This document shows, piece after piece, positions 34,246-43,636 of a DNA stretch of 64,000 bases. Source of the stretch: CAVSJJ01 sp963771015 (GTDB lineage: Bacteria > Actinomycetota > Actinomycetes > Actinomycetales > Dermatophilaceae). Within the stretch, counting starts at the first letter, position 1. Every line of letters starts with the position of its first letter. Location: assembly GCA_963771015.1 (NCBI GenBank), contig CAVYRN010000009.1, positions 628,394 through 692,393 on the forward strand, written 5' to 3'. A program made the translations under genes and the position numbers. Below the pieces are notes generated by a model that saw only the letters and a list, made by a program, of their open reading frames with translations, searched no databases and was not told where the DNA came from.

Positions 34246-35477
34246 CGGTCCTCCAGCCGGTCCCGGGCCATCCCGGCACCGTGCGCGACCTCGCCGACGC
34301 CCTGACGGCCCTGGGCCGCCGGGTGGCCGGCACCGACCGGGTTCTCCTCGGGCTGCGGCCCGGCCCGGCGTGGGAGGGCCAGGCCGCGGCGGCGTTCGCG
34401 GACCGGGTCGTCGAGGTCTCGACGGTCCTCGACCCCGTGGCGCGTCGGTATGCCGGGGCGGCGGTGGTGCTGCGTCGCTTCGCCGACGCCCTCGAGGCGG
34501 CACAGGCGGCGACCCAGCGGGCCTCGGACGAGCGTGAGCGGGCCGGTGCCGCGATCGCGCGGCTCGAGGTCGCGCTGGAGCAGGCTCTCGACGCCGGCGC
34601 AGGCCGGGCCGACCCCTCGGTCGTGCGGCTGGTCGCCGCGCAGCGCGACGAGGTCGGGCATCGGGTCGCCGCGGAGGCGGCCCACCGCCTGGCCTGGGCG
34701 GCATACGAGGAGCAGGACCGGCACTGCGCGGCGACGCTGCGGCAGCTGGCGACGGACCGGCTCGTCGACCCCGTGGCATACCGCGCCCTCGCCGGCGTCG
34801 CCGAGGGCGCCTCAGAGGTGTCCACGGGACTGGCTCTGCTGTCCATCGAGGCGCCACCCCTGGCGGCGGTCGCGGGTGCGGTCTCGCTCGTCGGCGCGGC
34901 GGCCGAGGCGACCGCGCTGGTCGGCTGGGGGGACGGCGACTGGGGTGACGTGCTGGCCCACACCGTCATCGGCGGGGTCGGGATCGGCGGGCGGGCGCTC
35001 TCGCTCGGTGCCCGCGCAGAGGAGGGGGTGCCGGGCGCGGGGGCGCTCACCGTGCGCTCGCGCCTGGCGACCGGGCTGAGCGGGGTGGCGCGAGGGGCGG
35101 CGGGCGACCTTCGTGGGGCCTTGCGAGCGCTCGGTCCCGAGTCGGTGGCCGGGACGCGTGCCGTCGCACTCGCCGAGACCGGAGCCCCGCGGGGCGCCGA
35201 CATCGCCGGGCGGGCCCGCGCGCTGGCCGCCCGGGCCCGGGCGACGGCCCGAGCCAAGGCCGACGAGGCGTTCCTCGACGACTGGCGGGTCATCACGACG
35301 AAGGGTGCCGGGGCCGCCGCCCCGGGCATGGCGGTCGCCGGGGCCGGGCTCCGGCTCGCCCACCAGGCCGGAAGCGCGGCCCGCGAGGTGGCGGACGTCC
35401 AGGAGCGGGTGGACGAGGTGCGCCGTCCGCGCCCCCCCGCCGGCCTGAGCGGGACCCGGTCCCCGGCGAGCTGGTGA
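34239..35477 (+). CDS. Large partner of the WXG100-like protein, possible type VII substrate
   Basis: 412 residues; GTG at 34239 or 34242, both overlapping the upstream stop. The N-terminal 100 residues are helical with WEGQAAAAFADRV, a WXG-like turn, and then a long Ala/Arg-rich coiled region. A hydrophobic Ala/Val/Gly segment (about 185-230) follows, then a basic Ala/Arg-rich C-terminus without a recognisable toxin domain. The layout resembles LXG/WXG-type secreted effectors. Function is unproven. Confidence 0.65.
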   Translation: MVTVLQPVPGHPGTVRDLADALTALGRRVAGTDRVLLGLRPGPAWEGQAAAAFADRVVEVSTVLDPVARRYAGAAVVLRRFADALEAAQAATQRASDERERAGAAIARLEVALEQALDAGAGRADPSVVRLVAAQRDEVGHRVAAEAAHRLAWAAYEEQDRHCAATLRQLATDRLVDPVAYRALAGVAEGASEVSTGLALLSIEAPPLAAVAGAVSLVGAAAEATALVGWGDGDWGDVLAHTVIGGVGIGGRALSLGARAEEGVPGAGALTVRSRLATGLSGVARGAAGDLRGALRALGPESVAGTRAVALAETGAPRGADIAGRARALAARARATARAKADEAFLDDWRVITTKGAGAAAPGMAVAGAGLRLAHQAGSAAREVADVQERVDEVRRPRPPAGLSGTRSPASW

Positions 35478-35499
35478 GCCCCGACCTATCCTGGGGCCC

Positions 35500-38400
35500 A
35501 TGCGCGCCGTCGGCTCCCTCCCGGTGGTCGACCCGGCGCGGCTGAACTACCCCGAGCAGCTGCCCGTCGTTGCTCGCAAGGACGACATCGCGGCCGCCAT
35601 CCGCGACCACCAGGTCGTCGTCGTCGCCGGGGAGACCGGCTCGGGCAAGACCACCCAGCTGCCCAAGATCTGTCTCGAGCTCGGACTGGGGGGACGCGGC
35701 CGGATCGCGCACACGCAGCCCCGGCGGATCGCCGCGCGGAGCGTGGCCGAGCGCATCGCCGAGGAGATGGGCACCGAGCTCGGGGACGTCGTCGGCTACC
35801 AGGTCCGCTTCACCGACCGCAGCAGCGACGCGACCCGGGTCGTCGTCATGACCGACGGCATCCTGCTGAGCGAGATGCAGCGCGACCCAGACCTGCGCCG
35901 GTACGAGGTCGTCATCGTGGACGAGGCCCACGAGCGCAGCCTCAACATCGACTTCATCCTGGGCTACCTGACCGCCCTGCTGCCGCGTCGTCCCGACCTC
36001 ACGGTCATCATCACGTCGGCCACCATCGACCCCGACCGCTTCGCCCGCCACTTCGCCACCGGCGGCGGTGGCGAGCGGCTCCGCGAGGTGCCGGTCATCG
36101 AGGTGTCGGGGCGGACCTACCCCGTCGAGGTTCGCTACCGCCCACTCGTCGAGGTCGATGCCGAGGGCGCCGTGCGGGGCGACCGAGACCAGGTCACCGG
36201 CATCACCGAGGCCGTTGAGGAGCTGTGGACCGAGTCGGCCCGGCCGGGGCACCCGAGCGACGCGACCGACATCCTCGTCTTCCTCTCCGGCGAACGAGAG
36301 ATCCGCGACGCTGCCGACGCGGTGTCGGCGCTGGGGCTGCCCGACACCGAGGTGCTCCCGCTCTTCGCGCGGCTGTCGGCCGCCGAGCAGCACCGGGTGT
36401 TCCGGCGCGCCGGCGGGCGCCGGGTCATCCTGGCGACGAACGTGGCCGAGACCTCGCTCACCGTTCCCGGGATCGGCTACGTCATCGACACCGGGACCGC
36501 CCGCATCTCGAGGTACAGCCAGCGGACGAAGGTGCAGCGACTGCCCATCGAGCCGATCTCCCGGGCCAGCGCGAACCAGCGGGCCGGGCGCTGCGGCCGG
36601 GTCGCCGAGGGGGTGTGCATCCGGCTCTACTCCCAGGAGGACTACGAGTCACGGCCGGAGTTCACCGAGCCCGAGATCCAACGCACCTCGCTGGCCTCCG
36701 TCATCCTTCAGATGACCGCCCTCGGACTCGGGGACATCGCCCGGTTCCCCTTCGTCGACGCGCCCGACGCCCGCCAGGTCGCCGACGGCGTCCGGCTGCT
36801 CGAGGAGCTGGGGGCCTTCGCCGCCGGCGGCTCGACGGGATCACCGCGCCGCGGTCGCGGCCGTCGCGGCCGGGGCCGGGGTGGCAGCGGGTCCCGGCTC
36901 ACGGCATCCGGCCGGACCCTTGCCCGGCTGCCCCTCGACCCCAGGCTGGGCCGGATGATCATCGAGGCGGGCCGGCTGGGCTGCACCAAGGAGGTGCTCG
37001 TCGTCGTCGCCGCTCTGTCGATCCAGGACCCGCGGGAGCGCCCCGTCGACAAGGAGGCCCAGGCCACCCAGGCGCATGCGAGGTTCCGCAACGACGCCTC
37101 CGACTTCGCGACCCTGCACAACCTCTGGCGGTACCTGCGCACTCAGCAGAAGGCCCTGTCCGGGAGTGCCTTTCGCCGGATGTGCAAGAACGAGTATCTC
37201 CACTACCTGCGGGTGCGTGAGTGGCAGGACGTGCACGCGCAGCTGCGTCGGGCCTGCCGTCAGGCGCGGATCGACCCAGACGTGGCCACCTCGGCCGGCG
37301 ACGCCGACCCGGACTGGGACCGGGTGCACCAGGCGCTCCTTGCCGGTCTGTTGTCCCATGTCGGGGTCCGCGACGCGGTCCGTCGGGAGTATGCCGGCGC
37401 TCGCGGCGCCCGCTTCTCCCTCTCTCCCGGGTCATCTCTGTTCCGGCGCCAGCCCGACTACGTCATGGCCGCCGAGCTCGTCGAGACGACCCGCCTGTGG
37501 GCCCGGACGAACGCCAGGATCGACCCGCGGTGGGCCGAGGAGGTCGGGGCCCACGTCGTCAAGCGCACCCACAGCGAGCCGCGGTGGTCCCGTCGGCAGG
37601 GGGCGGCCGTCGCGACCGAGCGAGTGACCCTCTACGGCGTGCCGCTGGTGACGGACCGAACGGTGCAGTTCGCCCGCGTCGACCCGTTCGGGGCGCGGGA
37701 GCTGTTCATCCGGCATGCGCTCGTCGAGGGCGACTGGGACACCCAGCACGCCTTCTGGCGCGCCAACGAGGCCCTGCTGCGCAAGGTGGGCGAGCTCGAG
37801 GAACGGGCACGACGCCGCGACATCGTCGTCGACGACGAGGTGCTCTTCGCCTTCTATGACGGACGCATCCCGCCCGATGTCGTGTCCGTGCGCCACTTCG
37901 ACCGATGGTGGAAAGGCGAGCGAGCCGTTCGGCCGGACCTGCTGACCTTCACCGAGGAGCTCCTCACGAGCGAGACGGCGGGGGAGGTGTCGGGCCGCGA
38001 GTACCCGACGACCTGGCGGCAGGGCGATCTCGAGCTCGACGTGACCTACCAGTTCGCCCCCGGCTCGGCGGCGGACGGAGTGACGGTGCACCTCCCCGTC
38101 GCGCTGCTCAACCAGGTGCGTGACGAGGGCTTCGACTGGCAGGTCCCCGGGTTGCGAGCGGACCTCGTCATCGCGCTGCTCCGTTCGTTGCCGAAGACGA
38201 GCCGCCGCCACTTCGTCCCGGTTCCCGACCGAGCGGCGGCCGCCCTCGCCGAGGTTCGTCCCGGTCACGGGCGGCTGACCGACGAGCTGGCGCGCGTCCT
38301 CGCCGAGCAGACCGGCGTGCAGGTCGCGGCCGAGGAGTGGCGACCTGACGCCGTGCCTGACCACCTCCGGATCACCTTCAGCGCGGAGGACGGCGGCCGC

Positions 38401-39375
38401 GTCGTCGCGTCCGGCAAGAGTCTTGACGAGCTGCGGTCGCGCAGCCGCGGCGCCATCCGCACCGGCATGGCCCGTGCCGGGGCCGACATCGAGCGCACCG
38501 GCCTGAGCACGTGGGACGTCGGCACCATCCCCGCGACGTACGAGAGCACGACCGGGGGCCACCTCGTCCGGGGCTTCCCGGCCCTCGTCGACGAGGGCAC
38601 CGGCGTGGCCCTGCGGCTGGTCCCCGACGAGACGGAGGCCCGGGCGGCGCACCGCCTCGGAGTTCGCCGTCTGCTGCTCCTCGGCACGACGGCACCGTGG
38701 TCCCGCGTCCTGGCCCGGCTCAGCAACGCGGACAAGCTCCGGCTGCAGCTGGCCCCGCACGGCTCCGTGCCGGCCCTCCTGGAGGACTGTCTCGCCGCCG
38801 CGGTCGACGCCATCGTCGCCGAGCGGGTCAGCGGCGAGGTCCGCACGGCGGAGGCGTATGCCGAGGCACTGGCCGCGGTGCGGGCCCATGTCGTCACCCG
38901 GGTGCTCCAGGTCGTCGACGCCGTCGGTCCCGTTCTTGCCGAGGCGGCCGAGGTGCGACGGCGGCTCGACGCCCTCGCCGACGCGTCCGCTGCGCCCCTC
39001 GTGGCGCCGGCCGTGGCCGACGTCCGCGCCCAGCTCGGGTCGCTCGTCCGCCCCGGCTTCGTCGCCCTGACGGGTGCGGAGCGCCTCGCCGACCTGAACC
39101 GGTACCTGCGCGCGATGAACCACCGACTGGACCGCGCCGCGACGAACCCGCGCGAGCCCGTGCTCCAGGAGGTCGTGGACCGGGTCGAGGCGGCGTATGC
39201 CGACCTTCTCGACACGCTGCCGGCGGGCCGGGCGGGGGCCGCCGAGGTCACCGACGTCGGGTGGATGATCGAGGAGCTGCGCGTGGGGCTCTTCGCCCAG
39301 GGGCTTGGCACGGCCTACTCGGTGTCGGAGAAGCGGGTGCTCAGGGCCATCGCCACACTCGCCGCCGCCCCGTGA
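35500..39375 (+). CDS. hrpA: HrpA-type ATP-dependent RNA helicase
   Basis: 1291 residues, the usual HrpA size. DEAH-box motor: GETGSGKTTQLP (Walker A, about residue 45), IVDEAHERS, TSATI, FLSGEREI, ATNVAETSLTVPGI and QRAGRCGR. A low-complexity Arg/Gly-rich insert (about residues 447-466) sits inside the region after the motor domains. The long C-terminal DUF3418 part is present (LLFAFYDGRIPPDVVSVRHFDRWWK). HrpA-type helicases act on RNA and stalled ribosomes. Confidence 0.95.
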   Translation: MRAVGSLPVVDPARLNYPEQLPVVARKDDIAAAIRDHQVVVVAGETGSGKTTQLPKICLELGLGGRGRIAHTQPRRIAARSVAERIAEEMGTELGDVVGYQVRFTDRSSDATRVVVMTDGILLSEMQRDPDLRRYEVVIVDEAHERSLNIDFILGYLTALLPRRPDLTVIITSATIDPDRFARHFATGGGGERLREVPVIEVSGRTYPVEVRYRPLVEVDAEGAVRGDRDQVTGITEAVEELWTESARPGHPSDATDILVFLSGEREIRDAADAVSALGLPDTEVLPLFARLSAAEQHRVFRRAGGRRVILATNVAETSLTVPGIGYVIDTGTARISRYSQRTKVQRLPIEPISRASANQRAGRCGRVAEGVCIRLYSQEDYESRPEFTEPEIQRTSLASVILQMTALGLGDIARFPFVDAPDARQVADGVRLLEELGAFAAGGSTGSPRRGRGRRGRGRGGSGSRLTASGRTLARLPLDPRLGRMIIEAGRLGCTKEVLVVVAALSIQDPRERPVDKEAQATQAHARFRNDASDFATLHNLWRYLRTQQKALSGSAFRRMCKNEYLHYLRVREWQDVHAQLRRACRQARIDPDVATSAGDADPDWDRVHQALLAGLLSHVGVRDAVRREYAGARGARFSLSPGSSLFRRQPDYVMAAELVETTRLWARTNARIDPRWAEEVGAHVVKRTHSEPRWSRRQGAAVATERVTLYGVPLVTDRTVQFARVDPFGARELFIRHALVEGDWDTQHAFWRANEALLRKVGELEERARRRDIVVDDEVLFAFYDGRIPPDVVSVRHFDRWWKGERAVRPDLLTFTEELLTSETAGEVSGREYPTTWRQGDLELDVTYQFAPGSAADGVTVHLPVALLNQVRDEGFDWQVPGLRADLVIALLRSLPKTSRRHFVPVPDRAAAALAEVRPGHGRLTDELARVLAEQTGVQVAAEEWRPDAVPDHLRITFSAEDGGRVVASGKSLDELRSRSRGAIRTGMARAGADIERTGLSTWDVGTIPATYESTTGGHLVRGFPALVDEGTGVALRLVPDETEARAAHRLGVRRLLLLGTTAPWSRVLARLSNADKLRLQLAPHGSVPALLEDCLAAAVDAIVAERVSGEVRTAEAYAEALAAVRAHVVTRVLQVVDAVGPVLAEAAEVRRRLDALADASAAPLVAPAVADVRAQLGSLVRPGFVALTGAERLADLNRYLRAMNHRLDRAATNPREPVLQEVVDRVEAAYADLLDTLPAGRAGAAEVTDVGWMIEELRVGLFAQGLGTAYSVSEKRVLRAIATLAAAP

Positions 39376-39456
39376 GCGGCCGCAGGGCAGGGGGCGGGAA
39401 TCCTCACCCGGCGGCGGTCGTTGTTCCGGGGGAGTACCTCATCGAAAGGGCACGCC

Positions 39457-40371
39457 GTGCTGAACCCGTCAGAGCTGTACCGCTGGGACACCGACCCCGA
39501 CGACCTCGGACCGTCGTCGGGAGTTCTCATGGTCACCCTCGGCGCGTTCGTCGACGCCGGGAACATCCAGCGCGTGCTGAGCTCGCACCTGCTCGACACC
39601 GAGGACGCGACCCTCATCGCCACCTTCGACCTCGACCAGCTGTTCGACTACCGGGGCCGGCGCCCCGCCATGGTCTTCGACACCAACCGTTGGGTCAGCT
39701 ACGACGGACCCTCCCTCGAGGTGCACCGGCTGACCGACCGGGACGGCGAGGCGTACTACCTCCTCAACGGCCCGGAGCCGGACTACCAGTGGGAACGGCT
39801 CGTCGAGGCGGTCTCGGAGGTCGTGACCCGGCTCGGGATCTCGATCGTCGTGTCGGTCCACGGCATTCCGATGGGGGTGCCGCACACGCGGCCCGTCGGG
39901 ATGACCGCCCACGCCACCGACCCACGCCTCGTCGGCGACGCGGAGGCCTCCTTCGGGCGGGTCCAGGTGCCTGCGAGCCTGGCCTCGCTCCTTGAGCTGC
40001 GGCTCGGCGAGGCCGGTCGGGACGCACTCGGCTTCGCCGTTCACGTGCCGCACTACCTCGCCCAGGCGGAGTGGGCCGAGGGGGCGCTCGCCGCGCTGAA
40101 CGCCGTCGTCGACGCGACGGGCCTCAGCCTGCCCAACGACGACCTCGTCGCCCGGGTCGGCGCCAACCGGGCCGAGATCGCCGGCGAGGTGGCCGGCAAC
40201 GAGGAGGCGGGTGCGCTCATCGCCGCTCTGGAGCGTCAGTACGACACCTTCGTCGAGGGGGCCGAGCGGCCCAGCCTGCTGGCCGCGCAGGCCAGCGACA
40301 TCCCCTCGGCCGACGAGCTCGGCGCGGAGTTCGAGGCGTTCCTCAAGAACGTCTCCGACGACGACGCCTGA
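39457..40371 (+). CDS. PAC2 family protein (proteasome-assembly-chaperone-like)
   Basis: 304 residues from the GTG at 39457. PAC2 family: GVLMVTLGAFVDAGNIQRVLSSHLL, YRGRRPAMVFDTNRW, PEPDYQWERLVEAV, and HVPHYLAQAEW. Archaeal and eukaryotic relatives assist proteasome assembly; in actinobacteria, which may carry proteasomes, the role is not established. The C-terminus is an acidic helix. A 9-base tandem repeat covers its stop codon. Confidence 0.88.
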   Translation: MLNPSELYRWDTDPDDLGPSSGVLMVTLGAFVDAGNIQRVLSSHLLDTEDATLIATFDLDQLFDYRGRRPAMVFDTNRWVSYDGPSLEVHRLTDRDGEAYYLLNGPEPDYQWERLVEAVSEVVTRLGISIVVSVHGIPMGVPHTRPVGMTAHATDPRLVGDAEASFGRVQVPASLASLLELRLGEAGRDALGFAVHVPHYLAQAEWAEGALAALNAVVDATGLSLPNDDLVARVGANRAEIAGEVAGNEEAGALIAALERQYDTFVEGAERPSLLAAQASDIPSADELGAEFEAFLKNVSDDDA

Positions 40372-40395
40372 CCGGACTGACCGGACTGACCGGCC
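40369..40395 (+). repeat. 9-base tandem repeat across a stop codon
   Basis: TGACCGGAC occurs twice and TGACCGGCC once (40369-40395); the first TGA is the PAC2 stop codon, so all three units carry an in-frame stop. Confidence 0.75.
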
Positions 40396-40424
40396 TGGCC
40401 GGCACGGCGGCCGCGGTGGTCGGC

Positions 40425-42146
40425 TCAGTCCTTGGCCTCGGACCAGCGGTGGATCACCGTGGTGTCCGACACGAACCGCACGGCAGCGCCGCCGCTCCAC
40501 CACCGCGCCGCGTCCGCCAGGGACCGGTCCACGACGGACGCGGCCTGTGCAGCCCGGTCCTCGGGCACGTGGAGCAGCAGCTCGTCGTGCAGGCAGAGCA
40601 CGATCTCGGCCCCGAGGTCCTCGGCACTCGCGCGGACCGTGGCCGCCCAGGCCTTGAACAGCTCGGCTGCGGCGCCCTGGACGACCGCGTTGCGGGCGAA
40701 CCGCCCTCTCGCCGCGTCGAGGGCCGGGTCGGTCCCGACGGGCCGGTCGGCGAGGAACCGGCCGGTCGGGATGAGCCGGCCCCCGAAGGTCCGCAGCGCC
40801 TCGCCCCGCACGCCCGCGGCATACGCCCGGTCCAGGTGGGCCATCGCGACCGGGTAGGCCCGCTCCAGACCCTTGAGCGCCTCACCCGCGGCCCCGCTGC
40901 GCTGGCCGTACATCGCCGCGAGGACGGCGATCTTGGCGACCGGGCGGTCGACGCCGAGCCGGTCCGCCACGGGCGCGTAGAGGTCGTCGGCCCGGGTCGC
41001 CTCGGCGAACGCGGCGTCCCCGGAGACGACCGCAAGGACGCGGGGCTCGACCTGTCCGAGGTCCGCCCGGACGAAGGCGTAGCCGGGCGCCGCGGCCACG
41101 GCGGGGCGTAGTGCCGTGGGAAGGTTGTGCAGGCCGTTCTCGGCGGTCATCCGTCCGCCGGCACCGTCGCAGGCGGTCCACCGGCCCCGCAGCCGGTTGT
41201 CGGCACCCACCGCGGTGTCGAGCCACCGGTAGCCGTAGGTCGTCGAGATCCGCTCGGCCTTGCGCCACCGCAGCAGGGCGTCGACCACCGGGTGGACGCC
41301 GCGGTAGGGGTCGAGGACTCCCTTGCGGGTGTTGGGAACATCGACCCCGACGGCCGCGAGGAGCTCGCGGACCTGGGCCGGGTTGCGCAGGTCCGTCGAC
41401 TCTCGGCCCGGGACGTGCCGCAGCACTGCGAGGTCGCGGTCGCGTCGGGCCGCGGCGGCCTCGACCTCGGTAGTCGTCCGAGGGCCCGCGGCGTCGGCGA
41501 TGAGCGACTCGGCTCGCGCGCGGTCGACCGGCAGGCCGTCGCGCTCGAGCTCCACGCACAGCAGGGCAGCGGCCGACTCGGAGTGCACCGTGGCGACCAG
41601 GCGCGGTCCGGCCGCGGCCGCCTGCTCGCGCTGCCGCGCCGCCGTGTCGAGCGCGGCCCGGCCCCAGGCGAGGAGCCGCTCCGGCGTGGTCAGCCAGGCG
41701 CCGCCCACGGCCTCGGGGCGCAGGTGGCCGTCGCCCCGGACGAGGGCGTCGGCGGGGAGGTCGCCGGCATCCGTCGCGAAGGCGAACAGGTCCTCGGCGG
41801 CCGGGGCGGGGACCGAGCCCGCAGGTATGCCGTGGGCGGCCGCCCAGGTGACCCCCGGTCCGGCCACCCAGCCCCCGTGGAGGAGTCGGTGCGCCTCGGC
41901 GATGTCCCAGCACCGGGACAGCCGGTGCCGGGCGGCGACGAGGGGCGCCGCGTCGCGGCCGGCCGCCCAGCAGACCCATCGGGGGCGGCGCTCGGCCTCG
42001 AGCGCGGCGGCGAGCTCGATGATCCGGGGCAGCGGCCCGGACTCGGCGATGCCGGCCCCCACGAGCGCCGCGCGGGCCGAGGAGGCCGGCTCCTCGGGTC
42101 GTGCGGGCGCGACGACGACCGCGATCACCGCCTCGCCGGTCGACAT
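40425..42146 (-). CDS. Family A DNA polymerase with degenerate exonuclease-like N-domain
   Basis: 573 residues, ATG. The C-terminal half has family A motifs: motif A FVRADLGQVEPRVL (catalytic Asp), the O-helix remnant AKIAVLAAMYGQRSG with Lys and Tyr-Gly, and motif C LCLHDELLLHV. The N-terminal 200 residues resemble a 3'-5' exonuclease fold but lack an obvious DEDD set. This matches the short actinobacterial bifunctional exonuclease/polymerase group, distinct from PolA (no 5' nuclease). It probably has a repair role. It stands alone on the minus strand. Confidence 0.88.
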   Translation of the reverse strand: MSTGEAVIAVVVAPARPEEPASSARAALVGAGIAESGPLPRIIELAAALEAERRPRWVCWAAGRDAAPLVAARHRLSRCWDIAEAHRLLHGGWVAGPGVTWAAAHGIPAGSVPAPAAEDLFAFATDAGDLPADALVRGDGHLRPEAVGGAWLTTPERLLAWGRAALDTAARQREQAAAAGPRLVATVHSESAAALLCVELERDGLPVDRARAESLIADAAGPRTTTEVEAAAARRDRDLAVLRHVPGRESTDLRNPAQVRELLAAVGVDVPNTRKGVLDPYRGVHPVVDALLRWRKAERISTTYGYRWLDTAVGADNRLRGRWTACDGAGGRMTAENGLHNLPTALRPAVAAAPGYAFVRADLGQVEPRVLAVVSGDAAFAEATRADDLYAPVADRLGVDRPVAKIAVLAAMYGQRSGAAGEALKGLERAYPVAMAHLDRAYAAGVRGEALRTFGGRLIPTGRFLADRPVGTDPALDAARGRFARNAVVQGAAAELFKAWAATVRASAEDLGAEIVLCLHDELLLHVPEDRAAQAASVVDRSLADAARWWSGGAAVRFVSDTTVIHRWSEAKD

Positions 42147-42289
42147 GCGCGCAGCCTAGGGGAGGGGGGTGTCGTCGGCAGGCTCGGCCGGGGGCGCGTC
42201 GCCCGCCGTGGCAGGATGGCCGTTCCGGCACATCGACCGCCCCGGCGCCACGAGCGGACCGGGGCAGGGCAGGCACGAGGAGGGACCGC

Positions 42290-43003
42290 GTGGAGATCCT
42301 GGGGACGGGTGACGACGGCGTCCGCGAAAGTGGGCCGCTGGACCGGGCGGACGCGGCCGAACAGGACCCGAGCGGCGTGGCCCAGACGCTCGTGCAGAAG
42401 CTCATCGAGGTGGGCATCGACGGGCGAGGGCGGTTCGCCTCGGCCCAGCAGGTCGCCGATGCCGCCCTCAGGGCCAACCCCGACCGCGAGAGGGCCGTCC
42501 GGGCGATCGTGACCCGACACCTCAAGCTGGCGTCGGCCAGCGGGTTCGTGACGAGCCTCGGTGGGTTCGTCACGATGCCGATCGCGCTGCCGGCCAACGT
42601 CACCGGCTTCTACGTCCTGTCGACCCGGATGACCGCCGCGATCGCGGCCGTGCGGGGCCACGACCTGGGCGAGCGGCACATCCGCACGGCCGTGCTCCTC
42701 AGCCTCGTCGGGGCGGACGCCGACGACCTGCTCCGGCAGGCCGGGATCGTCGCGCCGACCGGGCGGCTCGCCGCGCTGGCCGCCCAGCGGCTACCGGGAC
42801 CCGCGCTCATGGTCGTCAACAAGGCCGTGGGCTTCAAGATCCTGGCGACGGCAGGCAAGGACGTGTTCTCCCGCTTCGGGCGGGCCGTGCCGTTCGTCGG
42901 CGGAGCCGTCGGCGCGGGCCTGGACGCCTACCTCATCAACCGGCTCGCCGAGCACGCCAAGCAGGAGTTCCCTCCCGCGGCCCCCCGGATCACGGCGCAG
43001 TAG
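42290..43003 (+). CDS. EcsC family protein
   Basis: 237 residues from the GTG at 42290 after GAGGAGGG. EcsC proteins, named after a Bacillus ABC-transport locus, are of unknown function. Supporting segments: RHLKLASASGFVTSLGGFVTMPIALPANV, RTAVLLSLVGADADDLLRQAG, and VPFVGGAVGAGLDAYLINRLAEHAKQEF. The glycine- and alanine-rich segments suggest association with membranes. Confidence 0.85.
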   Translation: MEILGTGDDGVRESGPLDRADAAEQDPSGVAQTLVQKLIEVGIDGRGRFASAQQVADAALRANPDRERAVRAIVTRHLKLASASGFVTSLGGFVTMPIALPANVTGFYVLSTRMTAAIAAVRGHDLGERHIRTAVLLSLVGADADDLLRQAGIVAPTGRLAALAAQRLPGPALMVVNKAVGFKILATAGKDVFSRFGRAVPFVGGAVGAGLDAYLINRLAEHAKQEFPPAAPRITAQ

Positions 43004-43097
43004 CGGGAACCCGGCGGGAACCCGCCCGTCGGACCCACGCGTTGTCCTCACGGCACCCGACCGAGGGTCGGCGGCCGACCGTCGTCAGGAGGAGCAG

Positions 43098-43505
43098 ATG
43101 GCTACCACGTCTCGGTTCGGCGCTCTGCGGGCGCTCTACACCGCCGTGCGGGTCGCCGCCCGACCGGGTGGGCCGAGCCTCTGGGACCGGATCGCGGCGC
43201 TGCCGCGGCTCGTCTGGGCCACGCTGCGGGGCGAGTACCGGGGAGTGGGCCTGGGACGGCTCGCCCTCATCGCGGGTGCCACCGGCTACGTCATCTCCCC
43301 GGTCGACCTCCTGCCCGAGCTGTTCCTCGGGTTCGCCGGTCTGCTCGATGACGCGGTCGTCCTCGGCTGGGTCGCCACCCAGGTGGTCACCGAGACCGAG
43401 AGCTTCCTCACGTGGGAACGCGCGCGAGCCGAGGCCGGTGCCGCCCCCGGGCCGACCGGGGGTCCCGCGGCGCACCGAACCGTCCAGGGAGAGGTCATCG
43501 GCTGA
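43098..43505 (+). CDS. DUF1232 (YkvA-like) membrane protein
   Basis: 135 residues with an AGGAGGAG ribosome site. The DUF1232 core is ALIAGATGYVISPVDLLPELFLGFAGLLDDAVVLGW, where the SPxDLLPE motif precedes two hydrophobic helices. Function is unknown. It is on the same strand as the EcsC gene, 95 bases away. Confidence 0.88.
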   Translation: MATTSRFGALRALYTAVRVAARPGGPSLWDRIAALPRLVWATLRGEYRGVGLGRLALIAGATGYVISPVDLLPELFLGFAGLLDDAVVLGWVATQVVTETESFLTWERARAEAGAAPGPTGGPAAHRTVQGEVIG

Positions 43506-43545
43506 CGGGTCGTCCGGCATACCGTCGGGCGCGCCGCACCGCGCA

Positions 43546-43584
43546 CCGTCCACAGGCACCTCGGTCACCGGGTCGCTGTCCACA
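43546..43584 (+). promoter_or_regulatory. Second pair of DnaA-box-like sites
   Basis: CCGTCCACA (43546-43554) and CTGTCCACA (43576-43584) lie 30 bp apart between the DUF1232 and DUF4192 genes, mirroring the pair before comEA. Confidence 0.25.
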
Positions 43585-43636
43585 GGCCGCCGGACGCCGG
43601 TGGTCGGTGCCGGCCCTGGCATCGAGCATCGAGGGC

